Below, in pieces: positions 24,906-33,598 of a DNA stretch of 64,000 nucleotides (positions within the stretch are counted from its first letter, which is position 1; each line of letters opens with the position of its first letter). Location: contig NZ_CP187555.1 in the NCBI RefSeq assembly GCF_049860805.1, positions 2,666,001 through 2,730,000 of the forward strand. The letters are read 5' to 3'. The position numbers and the translations under genes are program-made. The notes beneath the pieces were generated by a model. The model saw only the letters and a list, made by a program, of their open reading frames with translations. It was not told the DNA's origin and did no database searches. This stretch comes from Parabacteroides sp900760525. Its GTDB lineage: Bacteria > Bacteroidota > Bacteroidia > Bacteroidales > Tannerellaceae.

Positions 24906-25001
24906 CTCCCGGAACAAGTTCAAAAATGTTAACAGGGCTTGTGTTTCTTTACGGAAACATCTCCATAAAAAACTCAGTGTTAACCTGAAAAGTTAAATAA
25001 C

Positions 25002-25085
25002 ATGCAGCCAAGTAAAAATTCGTCAATGCAATTATTATTTACATACATACGTCTAATTAAACAGTTATCGCCTATGAAAACATAG
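25002..25085 (+). CDS. Possible 27-aa leader peptide before susC2
   Basis: A 27-codon ORF beginning 17 nt after GTTAAC, matching the position of the ORF in the first leader (16 nt). The peptide begins MQPSKNSSMQLLF and ends KQLSPMKT. It shares only M-x-P with the first, so the position, not the sequence, is what recurs. Confidence 0.25.
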   Translation: MQPSKNSSMQLLFTYIRLIKQLSPMKT

Positions 25086-25108
25086 CTCAATTCATCTATT
25101 CACAAAAC

Positions 25109-25136
25109 GGATAAATCATTATCCATTAATGTTTTT
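25109..25136 (+). terminator. Terminator-like hairpin in the susC2 leader (putative attenuator)
   Basis: GGATAA (25109-25114), loop ATCA, TTATCC (25119-25124), then ATTAATG and TTTTT to 25136. It is the counterpart of 18943-18969 with one extra base pair and a changed loop. Confidence 0.5.
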
Positions 25137-25166
25137 AACCTTATATTCATTTAATATCTCTAAAAC

Positions 25167-28100
25167 ATGGAAAGATATTCTTTAAACCATTTTGTCAGGA
25201 CGCTTAGCATTTTTCTGCTTTGTGTCATGTTTACAGCTACGGCATTTGCACAGCAAAAAACTATAAAAGGTACCGTAGTGGATGCGACCGGTGAACCTTT
25301 AATCGGTGTTAACGTATCAGTAAAAGGGACTACAATCGGTATAATTACCGACATTGACGGTAATTATACGTTGGAGGTACCCTCCAACGTATAATTACCG
25401 ACATTGACGGTAATTATACGTTGGAGGTACCCTCCAAGTCGACTATCGTATTTTCTTACATCGGTTATCAAACACAGGAAATCCCTGCTGGTAATCAATC
25501 AACGATCAATGTAACTTTAAAAGAAGACACTCAAAAACTGGAAGAAGTTGTAGTTGTCGGTTATGGTACACAAAAGAAAGTAACCGTTACAGGTTCTGTT
25601 GCCAGCGTATCCGGTGAAGAACTGAAAGCTTCTCCAACTACAAACTTAACCAACGGTATGGTAGGCCGTATGCCGGGTGTCATCGGTTTCCAGACAGCCG
25701 ACGAACCCGGTGGTGGTGGTACGACAATCCGCATACGTGGTACAAATTCACTGGGGAGCAATGACCCATTGGTTGTTATCGATGGTGTACCCGACCGTGA
25801 TGGCGGTATGAACCGTTTGAACCCAACTGAAATCGAGTCTATTTCTGTATTGAAAGACGCTTCAGCAGCTATTTATGGTGCACGTGCCGCCAACGGTGTA
25901 GTTTTGATTACGACCAAGCGCGGTAAAGAAGGTAAGCCAGTCGTTTCATTCAATGCAAGTGCCGGTTTCTCACAACCTACCCGTTTACCGAAAATGACTA
26001 ATTCATACGAATACGCAACCATGTTGAACGAAGTTCTTCCGGGTTCTTTCTCGGATGAACAACTCGAAGGTTTCCGTACGCACGCCAATCCTTGGAAATA
26101 CCCGGACACTAACTGGTTTGACGAAATCGTAAAAACCGCTTCTCCCATGTACCGTGCAGATATCGGTGTATCCGGTGGTACAGAAAAAGTGAAATATTAT
26201 GCAAACTTCGGAGCAAACGGTGAAGACGGTTTGTACAGAAATTCTGCTAACCGATACGACCAGTACAGCTTGCGTACAAACCTGGATGTCAAGACCAGTA
26301 AGTATGTAGACTTCCAGTTAGGCATAACAGCTCGTTTGGAAGACACGAAATATCCGGCTAAAAGTGCTGGCGACATTTTCGGTGCTGCCCGTCGTTCCCG
26401 TCCGGACCAAGTAGCATGGTGGCCTTCAGGCGAACCGGGTCCTGCAGTTGAACGTGGTGACAACCCGGCCGTAACCAGTACAGACTTAGCCGGTTTCGAC
26501 CACCAAAAAAACCAATACATCCAAAACAATTTGTCGGTCAATGTAAAAGTGCCTTGGATCGAGGGTCTGACTTTACGTGGAAACGGTTCCTACGACATCC
26601 ACTTCAAAAACCGCCGGTGGATGAAAAAACCGGTTTACTTGTACACATGGGATGGTACGAATGAAGGTAGCGAAGGATTAAGTGCTTCCAAACAATGGTT
26701 GGACACTCCACAATTGGAACGCCTGCACTCAGAACAATTAGGCTGGATGTTGAACGGATTGATCGATTACAACCGTACATTCGGACAACACACAATCGGC
26801 GTGACTTTCGGTATGGAAGGACAGAAAAAGCAATATGAAGAAACATGGGGATTCCGTCAAGGTTTCATCTCCGATACAAAACCGGAATTGAACTTAGGTG
26901 GTGAGGAAGGCCAGTCCGCAAAAGGCTATTCCTGGAAAGAAACCCGTTTGAACTATTTCGGGCGTGCCTCTTACAACTATCAGGAACGCTACTTGTTTGA
27001 ATTTGTTTGGCGTGTAGACGGTTCTTACCGTTTCCCGAAAGAAAGCCGCTATGGCTTCTTCCCCGGCGTTTCTTTAGCATGGCGTGCTTCTGAAGAAAAT
27101 TGGTGGAAAGAAAACATCCGCTTTATCGACTACTTCAAACTGCGTGGTTCGGTTTCCCAAACCGGTAACGATGCATTGGTTGACGGAGACGGTAACTACG
27201 ACCACACCATCCAATATCTGACCACCTACGCATTCAACAATGCCGGTACCGTATTCGGCGGCCAGGAAAACAAACGCCTTTACCCGAGCCGTACTCCGAA
27301 CCCAAATATCACATGGGAAGTGGGTACAACTTACAATGTCGGTTTGGATTTCAAATTCTTGCAGAACCGCTTGAGTTGGGAAACTGACGTTTTCTATCAC
27401 AAACGTACTAACATGTTGATCTCCCGCAATGCTTCTCTGCCTGAAATCACCGGTATCACATTGCCTCGTGAAAACTTGGGTGAAATGAAAAACAGAGGTT
27501 TCGAATCATTGGTCAGCTGGCAGGATAAGATCGGAGAAGTCGAATATGGAGTATCTCTGAACATGACCTATGCACGCAACAAAATCACTTTCTGGGATGA
27601 AGTACAAAATGTACCCGAATACCAATTCTCGACCGGCAGACCGGTAGGTAGCCGCAATATGCTGCTCTATGTTGCAGACGGCATTTTCCATACACAAGCA
27701 GAAATCGATGAAGCACGCGCAAAAGGTTTGTTATATTCAGACAACACCGTTCCGGGCGATATTCGTTTTAAAGATATGAATGGTGACGGTAAAATAGACG
27801 GTTTGGACCGTATCCGTCCGGAAAAGAACCAGGAACCTCGTTTTGTAGCCGGTCTGACATTGACCGCCAAATGGAAAGGTTTCGACGTGATGATGTTATG
27901 GCAGGGTGCAACCGGTGCCGAAGTATATATCGAAACATGGTCCGGCTTGGTTGGTAACTTCCTGAAGAGCGACTACGAGAAACGTTGGACACCGGAAAAC
28001 CCATATTCTGAAGGGCCACGCACATGGGACCGTGAAAACCAGTATTGGATCAACAACGACAATACCTATTTCATGAGAAACGCCAACTACCTGCGTCTGA

Positions 28101-28300
28101 AAAATGTCGAATTGGGTTACACATTCAGTCTCGAAGGACTGAAAAAGGCAGGCATTTCCAATTTGCGTCTCTATACCAACGGAACCAACTTGATCACTAT
28201 CGACGGTGTTAAGGATGCAGACCCGGAACAGCGTGATGCCAGCTTAGGTGGTTATCCTTTGAGAAAAATTATCAACTTCGGAGTTCAAGCAACATTCTAA
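25167..28300 (+). pseudogene. SusC-like TonB-dependent transporter (2), frame broken by a 50-bp duplication
   Basis: Signal peptide and the start of the regulatory domain read normally from 25167 to a stop at 25392-25394. The remaining plug and barrel lie in another frame, ending at 28300 with VQATF. The cause is a near-exact 50-bp tandem duplication (25339-25387 and 25389-25437). Without one copy the frame joins through DGNYTLEVPSKSTIVFSYIG and gives a 1027-aa SusC, strongly similar to the gene at 19000. The rest of the sequence shows no decay, and the downstream SusD is intact, so the break is recent or reversible. As written it would make only a 75-aa secreted fragment. Confidence 0.85.
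25339..25437. repeat. 49-bp direct repeat pair, offset 50 bp, inside susC2
   Basis: 25339-25387 equals 25389-25437; the single intervening base is C25388. The two copies together build a perfect 20-bp inverted repeat, 25358-25377 and 25381-25400, with a 3-nt loop (TAC). Confidence 0.95.
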
Positions 28301-28312
28301 AATGTAATTATT

Positions 28313-30247
28313 ATGAAAACAAGACTAAAATATATCTGCCTTTCGGCAGCAGCCGGACTGACACTTTCACTCAGTTCATGTTCCGACTTTATGGATCTGA
28401 CCCCGGAAGACCAGTATGACGAAACGACAGTCTGGTCGGATGCGGATTTGACTAAAACGGTTGTCAATGATGTCTATTCGTATGTATGCGACATCGCCCA
28501 AGAAGTAAACACTTCCGCTTGGACAGACGATGCATTCTTTACACATGTGTATGGATGCCGTGATATCAACGAAGCAACTGTTTCACCCAGTAACTTAGGT
28601 GCTTACGACCGAGACGACTGCCCGTTTAAATGGAGCAAGCAATACAAAGGGATCTATCGTGCCAACTTGATCTTGGCAAATATCGACAATGTACCTGAAA
28701 AAACCGGTGTCGACCTGAATGTATTGAAGGGAGAAACTTATTTCCTTCGGGCATACATCTACGCTGAGCTGCTTCGCGGCTTCGGTGGTGTGCCTATCGT
28801 AGACAAAGTGTATAGTATTGAAGAGGCTTCAGCCTTGGAACTGCCGCGTGCCAATGTAGCCGATGTGATGGATTTCATTTTGAAAGATATCGAACAAGCA
28901 GTCAGTTTATTGCCGGAACAACAAACCGGTACTAATTTGGGACGTGCCACAAAAGGTGCAGCCAAAGCATTAAAAGCACGTTTGTTGTTGCACGTAGCCA
29001 GCCCGTTGTTTGCAGATCGTTCAATCAACACGTTGGAATGCAACCAATATAACGGCGATCGCCAAGCACTGTACCAACAAGCTTTGGATGCAGCCAAAGA
29101 TGTCATAAACGACAGCAACTACTCTTTGATCGATTGCAATGCCGCCACAATCAAAGAAATTGCATCCAAATTCCACGAAATCATCATCACGAACAATGCT
29201 GAAACCATTTGGTCAAAACAGTATGTGAACAAGGACTTGAATGCAGACAACTGGGTTCGTAACCGTGTAGCCTTATTACATGGGCCGAATGGTTACCATA
29301 ACTGGGCCGGAACAGCTCCGACACACGACTTGGCGATGGCTTTTGAAATCGAAGACGGTTCATTGCCTACAAATCTGTTGACACCGGGAGAAGAAACAAA
29401 AACCAACCCGTATAAAAACCGTGAGCCGCGTTTTTACGCCACTATCGGTTACGATGGTGCAGAATGGGGACGCCCCAGAGCTTCCGATGGGGCTGTGTTC
29501 GACGCAACTCCACTGGGTAACCTGCAATTCGGTTATTACGAGTTAAGCGAAGGCGGTAACGATGTCAATGCCATATATTCGGTAGACGACGATAATACCC
29601 CCATCAAACAGGAAAAGTTCAATGGTATGGTAGGTGTTGATACCCGCATGGGACAGATCGAAAACTGGAACGGTACTTACACTGGTTATTTGGAAAAGAA
29701 ATTGATTGATGGTTCTGTTGCAGCCAATGAACATAACTTCCAAACTTGTCCGATGCCCTACCTACGTTTAGCAGAAATGTATCTGATTGCAGCAGAAGCC
29801 TGCATCGAATTGAACAAATTGGACGAAGCTGCCACTTACTTAGATGCTCTCCGTGCCCGCATCGGCCGTCCGGATACAAAAGCGACTTTGGCCGTTCGTG
29901 GAAAAGCATTCAACCAGAACGACCTGCGTGAATTCTTGCGCCATGAACGCCGTATAGAATTGGCCTACGAGCAATCACGCTACTACGATTTACGCCGTTG
30001 GATGATCGCTTCGGAAGCTGGGAACAAAAAGTTAACAGGTATCACAATCGTGGGTCGTCTGAAACCGGGTAAGACAGCGAAACTGCCTTATGTACACGAT
30101 GAAGATGTTTACAACTACACTTGGACTGTCCTCAATCTGAATTACATTGAGAAACGTAAATGGGATAACAAGATGTACTTTGCTCCTATCAAACTGGAAG
30201 AGACACTGCGTAATAAAGCATTGGTACAAAACCCTGGTTTTGAATAA
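28313..30247 (+). CDS. SusD-like surface glycan-binding lipoprotein (2)
   Basis: A 644-aa SusD homolog, partner of the broken SusC. Lipobox LSSC with lipidated Cys 23, then SDFMDLTP. SusD signatures: YKGIYRANLILANI, LKGETYFLRAYIYAELLRGFGG and FLRHERRIELAYEQSRYYDLRRW. It starts 12 bp after the SusC stop, the same spacing as in the first operon. Intact, so it may still be made from the same mRNA unless polarity from the upstream frameshift stops it. A strong hairpin follows. Confidence 0.92.
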   Translation: MKTRLKYICLSAAAGLTLSLSSCSDFMDLTPEDQYDETTVWSDADLTKTVVNDVYSYVCDIAQEVNTSAWTDDAFFTHVYGCRDINEATVSPSNLGAYDRDDCPFKWSKQYKGIYRANLILANIDNVPEKTGVDLNVLKGETYFLRAYIYAELLRGFGGVPIVDKVYSIEEASALELPRANVADVMDFILKDIEQAVSLLPEQQTGTNLGRATKGAAKALKARLLLHVASPLFADRSINTLECNQYNGDRQALYQQALDAAKDVINDSNYSLIDCNAATIKEIASKFHEIIITNNAETIWSKQYVNKDLNADNWVRNRVALLHGPNGYHNWAGTAPTHDLAMAFEIEDGSLPTNLLTPGEETKTNPYKNREPRFYATIGYDGAEWGRPRASDGAVFDATPLGNLQFGYYELSEGGNDVNAIYSVDDDNTPIKQEKFNGMVGVDTRMGQIENWNGTYTGYLEKKLIDGSVAANEHNFQTCPMPYLRLAEMYLIAAEACIELNKLDEAATYLDALRARIGRPDTKATLAVRGKAFNQNDLREFLRHERRIELAYEQSRYYDLRRWMIASEAGNKKLTGITIVGRLKPGKTAKLPYVHDEDVYNYTWTVLNLNYIEKRKWDNKMYFAPIKLEETLRNKALVQNPGFE

Positions 30248-30272
30248 TCCAGGTTATTCAAAATAAAATAAA

Positions 30273-30295
30273 GGAGGGTGGCAAGCCGCCCCTCC
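30273..30295 (+). terminator. Hairpin after susD2
   Basis: GGAGGGTGGC and GCCGCCCCTCC form a 9-10-bp GC-rich stem with a very short loop, followed by AATTTATTTT. Confidence 0.65.
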
Positions 30296-30302
30296 AATTT
30301 AT

Positions 30303-30354
30303 TTTAGGCACGAAATTCGAATTCTTATACAAGTCTTTGAATTTCGTGCCTAAA
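30303..30354. terminator. Second hairpin after susD2
   Basis: Perfect 16-bp arms TTTAGGCACGAAATTC (30303-30318) and its complement (30339-30354) with a 20-nt loop. It could act in both directions or mark the edge of the following cassette. Confidence 0.6.
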
Positions 30355-30466
30355 TCATATCAACCAGTACGCCTACTTTTGTTTTGACTCTTTTGATACA
30401 TTTATCTATTTGCCCCCGCTCACAACAGTCAGCAGTTTTATACATATACTCTTTTCACCATTTCCT

Positions 30467-30569
30467 CTATCACTCTATCACACAATCAGCATAACAAACT
30501 AACAATCAACAAACAACAGTGTGACACATCCCCTTTTCATCTATCACCACTCTATCACCCATCTATCAC
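30467..30569 (-). repeat. 103-bp phased GTGATAG element, copy 2 (inverted, left end)
   Basis: Plus strand shows CTATCAC at 30467, 30475, 30541, 30552 and 30563, and an opposite-strand GTGACAC at 30521-30527. The triplet has an 11-bp period, the pair an 8-bp period, and 88 bp separates the third and the last heptamer as in copies 1 and 3. It is inverted relative to copy 3. Confidence 0.8.
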
Positions 30570-30655
30570 ACCTCCTTTGCCATCCCCCAACCTTCACTCC
30601 CCTTTCCGACAAACAAGAATAAATCAATATTTTCAATAAAAAACTTACTGATTTT

Positions 30656-30687
30656 CTTGCATTTACTCTATATTTTTATTATATTTG
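30656..30687 (+). promoter_or_regulatory. Promoter of the HU-VirE cassette
   Basis: TTG at 30656-30658 and TATATTTG at 30680-30687, spacer 21 bp. Confidence 0.55.
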
Positions 30688-30703
30688 TAAGGACTTAAGG
30701 TCA

Positions 30704-30786
30704 TGTACATCCGGGTGTTCCTTACCCCTACACCCCCATGTACAGACCACCTTCACCCGGGTGTTCAGAAATGTAAATCCGGGTGT
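30704..30786. repeat. Four TGTACATCCGGGTGT-like motifs
   Basis: Copies: 30704-30718 (TGTACATCCGGGTGT), 30730-30744 on the other strand (TGTACATGGGGGTGT), 30754-30764 (CACCCGGGTGT, core palindromic) and 30772-30786 (TGTAAATCCGGGTGT). A fifth, TCCGGGTGA, lies at 33361-33369 just after the VirE gene. They sit between the promoter and the HU start and look like binding sites. Confidence 0.65.
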
Positions 30787-30850
30787 AAAGAAAGTTAATC
30801 AGGCACTTCTCTGAGTTTTATTCATTGGTTTTATCAAAAAAATACAGCTT

Positions 30851-31234
30851 ATGTCACATTCTTATGTAGTACGCCCCAAAGTGGACAAGAGTGGAGAAAC
30901 AGAAAAAATCCGCTATTATGGTGTTCCGGTAACTTCCGGACAAGTATCGACCGAACAATTGGCTGAGTGTATCTCTACCCGGTGCTCGCTTTCAAGAGGC
31001 GATGTGCTGGCTGCCATAACCGAGATTGGACGGGAGATTCAGTTCCAATTAGATATGGGGTACACCATAAACCTGCACGGCATAGGGACATTGTTCCTTT
31101 CCGCCGGAAGCGAAGGATATGAAGACCCGAAAGACTGCACGCCTCATCGGGTAAAAGCCAAACGACTATGTATCAAGGCAGATCCGGAAATGAAAGAGTT
31201 CATGAAGAACCTCCGGTTCGAAAGATGGAAATAA
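30851..31234 (+). CDS. HU-like DNA-binding protein (HU-HIG type)
   Basis: A 127-aa protein of the HU/IHF superfamily, Bacteroidetes HU-HIG branch, which adds residues at both ends. It bends or packages DNA. Visible: SYVVRPKVDKSGETEKIRYYG at the N-terminus, the helical dimer body (LSRGDVLAAITEIGREI), and LHGIGTLFLSAGSEGYEDP, the start of the beta-arm. It is the first gene after the motif array and promoter and is 27 bp before the VirE gene. The pairing of a HU-like gene with a VirE-type gene recurs in Bacteroides genomes (established knowledge). In this cassette a natural role is binding the motifs or flanking elements; that is an inference. Confidence 0.85.
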   Translation: MSHSYVVRPKVDKSGETEKIRYYGVPVTSGQVSTEQLAECISTRCSLSRGDVLAAITEIGREIQFQLDMGYTINLHGIGTLFLSAGSEGYEDPKDCTPHRVKAKRLCIKADPEMKEFMKNLRFERWK

Positions 31235-31261
31235 TAATGATCAATGATTTAATAAATTAAG

Positions 31262-33349
31262 ATGAAGATAACTTTATATCGATACGAAAAGGGAACACTT
31301 GTGATGCGTTCCGTGGAAATGGAAAAACTTTTAGCCGCATTGCGGACAGAGAATCAGAGCAAGCCGGTCAGTACCATGCGCGACAGAGTCATGTTTGCGC
31401 TGCCCGGCACACAAAACAGCTTTATACAAAAACTTCCGACAATCGTTTTCGGAGGGACTTTCCGCAAAACAGGAGAGTCACGTCCCCCCATGCGTAATTA
31501 CACCGGATTGATTCTACTTGAGGTGAACCATCTTTCGGATACACAAGAGGCGGTTCAGATCCGGCAACAAGCAGCCGGAATGCCGCAAACGCTGTTGACT
31601 TTCATCGGTTTCAGTGGAAAAAGCGTAAAGATAGTGGTTCCGTTCACACTTCCGGACGGGACACTTCCGCGCTCATTAGAACAGATCAAACGGTTTCATT
31701 CGCAAGCCTACCTTACGGCTGTCAAATATTACCAGCCGCAACTCGAACGTAACATTACGCTGAAAGAGCCGGTTCTGCGCTACGGATGCCGCATGAGCTA
31801 TGATCCTCAACTGATGTACAATCCCGATGCCGTTGCGATCCGGATCGAGCAACCTGCACACATGCCGGAGACGGGGAAAATCCGCATCATCCCGGAAGCA
31901 CCGTCCGACCCGTTGCAACGGTTGATGCCCAGCATGACACGCAACTACCGGATCGCCACCCTCTTCAGTGCCGCAATGGTAGACGCCATCCGGAAAGCTG
32001 GCCGGATAAAAGACGACAACCTGAAACCGTTTTTCACCCAACTGGCACAAAATTGCCTGAATGCCGGCATCCCCGAAGAAGACGCCGTCCAATGCGTACT
32101 GCTTTATAATGATCTGATTCCAAAGAAGACGGAGATAAGAATGACGTTTCGTTCGGTCTACCTGTTAAAAAAAGCACTCTCCGCACAAGCCGTCCTGCCC
32201 GAAATCATGTCGCTAACCATGCAGCTGGAAGAATTTATGCTGCGCCGTTACGAGATCAGATGCAATAAAATGAGCGGCGAAGTGGAATACCGGGACAAAT
32301 CGCTGCTACGTTTCACTTTCAGCCCTTTTACCCGGGAGGCCCGCAACTCTATTTGCACGGAAGCGCATAAAGAGGGGCTCAATGTATGGGATAAAGATAT
32401 CGAGCGATATGTCTATTCGGACAATACGCCCGCCTTTTTCCCGATAGAAGAATATCTCGGGCATGTACCCGAATGGGACGGTGCGGACCATATCCGGGCG
32501 CTTGCCAAGCGTGTGCCCTGCAATAATTCACAATGGCCAGGCCAGTTCTACCGTTGGTTCCTCAGCATGGTGGCACACTGGCTGGGGCTGGACCGGGAGC
32601 ACGGAAACAGCACCACCCCTCTGTTAGTCGGCGACCAGGGCTGCGGCAAATCAACCTATTGCCTCAATATCCTGCCGCCCGAACTACGACAGTTTTATAC
32701 CGACAGCGTCGACTTCAGCAAACGCCGGGATACGGAGTTGGCATTGCACCGCTATGCCTTAGTGAATATCGACGAGTTCGATTCTATCAAAGAGACGCAA
32801 CAAAGTTATCTGAAACATGTCCTGCAAATGGCCAACGTCAACACCCGGCTCCCTTACCAGACGGCCAACCGCAACTTGCGGCGTTATGCCACTTTCATTG
32901 CGACGAGCAACAATTTCGATATTCTGACCGATCCGACCGGAAGCCGGCGGTTCATTTGCATCGAGGTGACAGGAACCATCGACTATATACAGCCGATCGA
33001 CTACGAACAACTCTATGCACAGGCTATGGAAGCACTCGCAAACGACGAACGCTATTGGTTCACGCACGAAGAAGAAGCTGAAATTGTTGCAAACAACCGC
33101 CAATTCCAGCAAATACCGGCCGAAGAACAACTGTTTCTCCAATATTTCCGCATCCCGAAGGAAGAAGAAACAGGCGAATTTCTGCTGGCAACAGAGATTT
33201 TAGAGCGGATCAAGCACAAAAAGCGCGATTTTAACTATACAAAAACCATTATTGCCAACTTCGGACGGCTCTTGAAACGGAACAACATCCCATCAAAAAG
33301 AAGCCGCAAAGGGACTATATATCAAGTCGTTGAAACAAATAAGCCCTAA
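31262..33349 (+). CDS. VirE-type primase/helicase (BT4734-like)
   Basis: A 695-aa protein of the virulence-associated E family. The N-terminal half (about 35-200) fits the BT4734-like VirE N domain, related to primases; a middle part is uncharacterised; the P-loop domain begins near residue 450 with Walker A LLVGDQGCGKSTY, Walker B-like ALVNIDEFD and the sensor stretch FIATSNNFDILTDPTGSRRF. The C-terminal part (about 605-690) is a winged-helix-like DUF3874 domain. Such proteins drive replication in plasmids, phages and satellites. No integrase, Rep or packaging gene is nearby. It lies in the cassette bounded by inverted 103-bp elements. Confidence 0.85.
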   Translation: MKITLYRYEKGTLVMRSVEMEKLLAALRTENQSKPVSTMRDRVMFALPGTQNSFIQKLPTIVFGGTFRKTGESRPPMRNYTGLILLEVNHLSDTQEAVQIRQQAAGMPQTLLTFIGFSGKSVKIVVPFTLPDGTLPRSLEQIKRFHSQAYLTAVKYYQPQLERNITLKEPVLRYGCRMSYDPQLMYNPDAVAIRIEQPAHMPETGKIRIIPEAPSDPLQRLMPSMTRNYRIATLFSAAMVDAIRKAGRIKDDNLKPFFTQLAQNCLNAGIPEEDAVQCVLLYNDLIPKKTEIRMTFRSVYLLKKALSAQAVLPEIMSLTMQLEEFMLRRYEIRCNKMSGEVEYRDKSLLRFTFSPFTREARNSICTEAHKEGLNVWDKDIERYVYSDNTPAFFPIEEYLGHVPEWDGADHIRALAKRVPCNNSQWPGQFYRWFLSMVAHWLGLDREHGNSTTPLLVGDQGCGKSTYCLNILPPELRQFYTDSVDFSKRRDTELALHRYALVNIDEFDSIKETQQSYLKHVLQMANVNTRLPYQTANRNLRRYATFIATSNNFDILTDPTGSRRFICIEVTGTIDYIQPIDYEQLYAQAMEALANDERYWFTHEEEAEIVANNRQFQQIPAEEQLFLQYFRIPKEEETGEFLLATEILERIKHKKRDFNYTKTIIANFGRLLKRNNIPSKRSRKGTIYQVVETNKP

Positions 33350-33376
33350 GATTCCAACTATCCGGGTGACAGAAGT

Positions 33377-33479
33377 GTGATAGATATGTGATAGATGTGT
33401 GATAGATATTTTCAGCATCTATCACACTCTATACAATTAATACACAACATCTTAACAGGCAAGTGTGATAGAGTGATAC
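33377..33479 (+). repeat. 103-bp phased GTGATAG element, copy 3 (right end)
   Basis: GTGATAG at 33377, 33388 and 33399 (11-bp period), CTATCAC inverted at 33419-33425, GTGATAG at 33465 and GTGATAC at 33473 (8-bp period). It begins 27 bp after the VirE stop. It is the mirror image of copy 2, including a shared 16-mer TATCACTCTATCACAC at the outer edge. Confidence 0.8.
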
Positions 33480-33549
33480 TGATTTTCGGTTTTACCTTTA
33501 TCGTACAAGCAAAAAAGTTGAAAACAAATACCTGATTAAGAACAAAAAA

Positions 33550-33566
33550 TACTACCTTTGGTAGTA
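33550..33566 (+). promoter_or_regulatory. Palindrome overlapping the -7 box of the GH36 gene
   Basis: TACTACC-TTT-GGTAGTA contains the -7 box TACCTTTG (33553-33560). A repressor or activator binding here would block or depend on the promoter. No TTTG -33 box is present at the usual distance, which suggests the promoter needs an activator. Confidence 0.5.
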
Positions 33567-33598
33567 TTATACAGTGTTAATTCTAAATCTCAAATAGT

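Larger units (their letters stand above)
24527..25166 (+). other. Gap with the second SusC leader
   Basis: The first 350 bp hold a long imperfect hairpin (24583-24634) and otherwise AT-rich sequence with nothing recognised. From 24875 the leader repeats the layout of the first SusC operon: promoter, TTAACA (24929-24934), GTTAAC (24979-24984), a 27-codon ORF (25002-25085), a hairpin with U-run (25109-25136) and the shared 24-bp stretch (25132-25155). Confidence 0.7.
30355..30850 (+). other. Upstream region of the HU-VirE cassette
   Basis: Contains the inverted 103-bp element (30467-30569), a promoter (30656-30687) and four copies of a TGTACATCCGGGTGT-like motif (30704-30786). No ORF of note. 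Confidence 0.7.

Noticed and set aside
25167..28300. Programmed ribosomal frameshift to join the two parts of susC2
   Set aside because: The break coincides with a 50-bp near-perfect duplication and no slippery site or stimulatory structure at the junction is needed to explain it.
30467..33479. Reading the GTGATAG arrays as CRISPR repeats
   Set aside because: The repeated unit is a 7-mer at 8-11-bp spacing with no spacer-length variation, and no cas genes are present.
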